Shown one piece after another: positions 61,886-64,000 of a DNA stretch of 64,000 bases. Position 1 is the stretch's first letter, and the number at the start of each line of letters is the position of its first letter. The notes below the pieces were generated by a model. It saw only the letters and a program-made list of their open reading frames with translations, was not told the DNA's origin and did no database searches. This stretch comes from an uncultured Paracoccaceae bacterium (GTDB lineage: Bacteria > Pseudomonadota > Alphaproteobacteria > Rhodobacterales > Rhodobacteraceae), in contig CANLDN010000002.1 in the NCBI GenBank assembly GCA_947489445.1, forward strand, positions 317,501 through 381,500, in the 5' to 3' direction. The position numbers and the translations under genes were made by a program.

Positions 61886-62662
61886 TCACTTATCGCGAAA
61901 TTGCGCCTCGCGCTTTTCAAGGAAAGCTGCCATGCCCTCCGACTGGTCTTCGGTAGAGAACAGCGAGTGGAACAAGCGACGCTCGTAGTTCAGACCCTCT
62001 GCCAATGTTGTCTCAAACGCACGATCAACTGCATCCTTTGCGGCGATAGCTGCAAGTTGTGATTTTTCGGCGATCTTTTCTGCGGTTGCCTTTGCCTCTG
62101 CCATTAATTTTTTCGCGGGCACAACGCGACTGACAAGCCCGCCACGCTCTGCCTCTTCTGCGTCCATGAAGCGGCCAGTCAGATGCATATCCATGGATTT
62201 TGATTTGCCGACAAAGCGGGTCAGACGTTGCGTCCCGCCAAGGCCCGCGATGACACCCAAATTGATTTCAGGTTGGCCGAACTTCGCATTATCAGCTGCG
62301 ATGATGAAGTCACACATCATGGCTAGCTCGCAACCACCCCCCAAGGCATACCCTGCAACCGCAGCAATAATTGGCTTGCGAATGCGGTTAAAACGGTCTG
62401 TCTCATTTTCGAAAAACCGGGTCGTATACATCTCAACAAAGGTTTTGTCGGCCATATCACTGATGTCGGCGCCTGCGGCGAACGCTTTTTCAGAACCAGT
62501 TATGACAATGCAGCGAACCTTGTCGCTTGCATCGGCTTCCTCCAGCGCCTGACACAGTTCCCGCAACAACTTACCGTTGAGCGCGTTCATGGCATCGGGC
62601 CGATTCAGGGTAATGGTGGCCACGTTGTCACTTATATCAACGATAATGTTCTCGAAAGCCAT
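61886..62662 (-). CDS. Enoyl-CoA hydratase
   Basis: The 258-residue crotonase-fold enzyme has the motif [15 protein letters not shown], the oxyanion-hole segment [11 protein letters not shown] and catalytic Glu residues ([14 protein letters not shown] and [15 protein letters not shown]). It hydrates trans-2-enoyl-CoA in fatty acid beta-oxidation. It is located between mutM and dnaA/rpsT as in related genomes. Confidence 0.93.
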   Translation of the reverse strand: MAFENIIVDISDNVATITLNRPDAMNALNGKLLRELCQALEEADASDKVRCIVITGSEKAFAAGADISDMADKTFVEMYTTRFFENETDRFNRIRKPIIAAVAGYALGGGCELAMMCDFIIAADNAKFGQPEINLGVIAGLGGTQRLTRFVGKSKSMDMHLTGRFMDAEEAERGGLVSRVVPAKKLMAEAKATAEKIAEKSQLAAIAAKDAVDRAFETTLAEGLNYERRLFHSLFSTEDQSEGMAAFLEKREAQFRDK

Positions 62663-62725
62663 GCTGCTGTCCCTATTGCCGCCGGTCTGACCCTAGTGCT
62701 TAACAAAGGCGGCGGGCGGATCAAG

Positions 62726-63577
62726 CTATCTTTGGCATTGCGGACAATAGTAAGTTGAGCGTCCGGATTGAACGATTCGTTGAATTTTCTTTTGACAACC
62801 GTTGGTTAAACAGAATTGATCTTCTCGACCGTAGGTCTGAAAAACATGCTGAAAGTAACCCAGTTCCCCGTCAGCTTGCCGATAATCACGCAAAGAAGAA
62901 CCACCGGCGACGATTGCCTCCGCAAGAACATCCCGGATGATAGGAACGAGTGTCGCGACTCTCTTTTTGCTAATTTCGCCTGCTTTGCGTTGTGGATGAA
63001 TACCTGCGCGGAACAGCACTTCGCACACATAGATGTTCCCCAAACCCGCCACGATCCCTTGATCCAAAAGGGCGTTTTTTATTGGTGAATTACGACCTGC
63101 CAACCGATCAATCAGATAGCTTTCGTTAAAGGCGTTGCCTAATGGTTCAGGTCCGATGTCACGGATCAGCCAATGGTCATCCTGCTTGGCTGTTTCCATC
63201 AAATCCATCGCGCCAAAGCGGCGTGCGTCGTTAAATGTAATACGTACGCCCCCTTCCATATGGAAAACAACATGATCGTGTTTGGCAGGCGTTGGATGGT
63301 CGTGATGGAAATCTCCAATTGTATGTCCTGAAATTAGTATCCGACCTGACATACCCAGATGGATGAGTAACGTTTCTTTACTATCGAGATCGACCAGAAT
63401 GTATTTCGACCTGCGGTGCAGGCTTTGTACGCGCGTACCGGCCAACCGCTCGACCATCCGGTCCGGAAACGGCCAGCGCAGGTCGGGGCGGTTAACGTCG
63501 GCACGGTCAATGACGCGCCCTTCCATCACAGGGACAAGACCGGCTTTGACAGTTTCGACTTCGGGTAGTTCGGGCAT
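62726..63577 (-). CDS. mutM: Formamidopyrimidine-DNA glycosylase
   Basis: The start at 63577 gives the obligatory N-terminus [14 protein letters not shown], with Pro2 as the catalytic nucleophile. The 283-residue enzyme ends in a zinc finger ([17 protein letters not shown], and YYCPQCQR). It removes 8-oxoguanine and ring-opened purines. It is divergent from ubiE. Confidence 0.97.
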   Translation of the reverse strand: MPELPEVETVKAGLVPVMEGRVIDRADVNRPDLRWPFPDRMVERLAGTRVQSLHRRSKYILVDLDSKETLLIHLGMSGRILISGHTIGDFHHDHPTPAKHDHVVFHMEGGVRITFNDARRFGAMDLMETAKQDDHWLIRDIGPEPLGNAFNESYLIDRLAGRNSPIKNALLDQGIVAGLGNIYVCEVLFRAGIHPQRKAGEISKKRVATLVPIIRDVLAEAIVAGGSSLRDYRQADGELGYFQHVFQTYGREDQFCLTNGCQKKIQRIVQSGRSTYYCPQCQR

Positions 63578-63714
63578 ATAGACCAATGTGCTTTGGATCG
63601 TCAGACCATCGAAATATGCGACAAAGGCGCTGATGCCCACTAGAAATTTTGGTAACATCGACCCGGCGGCCGGATTGCAAAAGCAGGAAGCGAATACAAT
63701 GACCGCGTATTTGA

Positions 63715-64000
<286 letters not shown>

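Overview
The window looks like a chromosomal segment from a marine alphaproteobacterium of the Rhodobacterales (Roseobacter group). This rests on the right-hand gene order gyrB, recF, dnaN, dnaA, rpsT, enoyl-CoA hydratase, mutM and ubiE, and on the style of the ABC uptake operons. No rRNA, tRNA, CRISPR array or intact insertion sequence was seen.

Layout. (1) Positions 1-10831 hold an amino-sugar catabolic locus: ROK kinase, two SIS-domain proteins, a Gfo/Idh/MocA oxidoreductase and a sugar ABC transporter on the minus strand, diverging from a GntR/UTRA regulator and a leaderless GH20 hexosaminidase. (2) Positions 10832-11545 are a boundary with a decayed GntR-like fragment. (3) Positions 11546-35727 hold a visibly AT-richer non-flagellar type III secretion system (T3SS). 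It encodes SctD, SctX, SctY, SctV, a split-type secretin N-terminal protein (SctC1), SctI, SctJ, SctL, SctN, SctR, SctS, SctT and SctU, and after an inverted segment SctK-like, SctO-like and SctQ. A cytosolic histidine kinase, an OmpR-type regulator, a pilus/secretin N-domain protein, a leaderless HlyD-like protein and several putative secreted proteins are interspersed. (4) Positions 35829-44567 hold an oligopeptide-type ABC transporter with two LysR regulators and an ArgE/M20 deacylase. (5) Positions 44665-49206 hold two putative secreted or accessory proteins, one of 1079 residues with a possible GNAT-like section. (6) Positions 49420-64000 are the dnaA-dnaN-recF-gyrB housekeeping region, with a TetR/quinone-reductase pair, LysE, GNAT and VOC genes between recF and gyrB.

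The most notable signal is a promoter architecture shared across regions 3 and 5: direct repeats of GTAAG with an 11-bp period, then 10 bp, then a TAnnTT-like -10 element. It is clear upstream of sctI, the sctK/O/Q operon and the 48571 gene, and recognisable in degenerate form upstream of the sctC1 operon, the 20622 repeat protein and the 1079-residue protein. One-turn direct repeats suit an OmpR-family regulator, and one is encoded at 31033-31719. This would make the apparatus and the distant candidate effectors one regulon.

The secretion system departs from textbook T3SSs. Its SctU has FGDD where the autocleavage motif NPTH should be. No secretin channel domain is encoded in the window, although two separate secretin N-domain proteins are. 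It carries SctX/SctY, typical of the Ysc family, next to SctV. No unambiguous needle, ruler, gatekeeper or translocator was recognised, although several small or repeat-containing neighbours are candidates.
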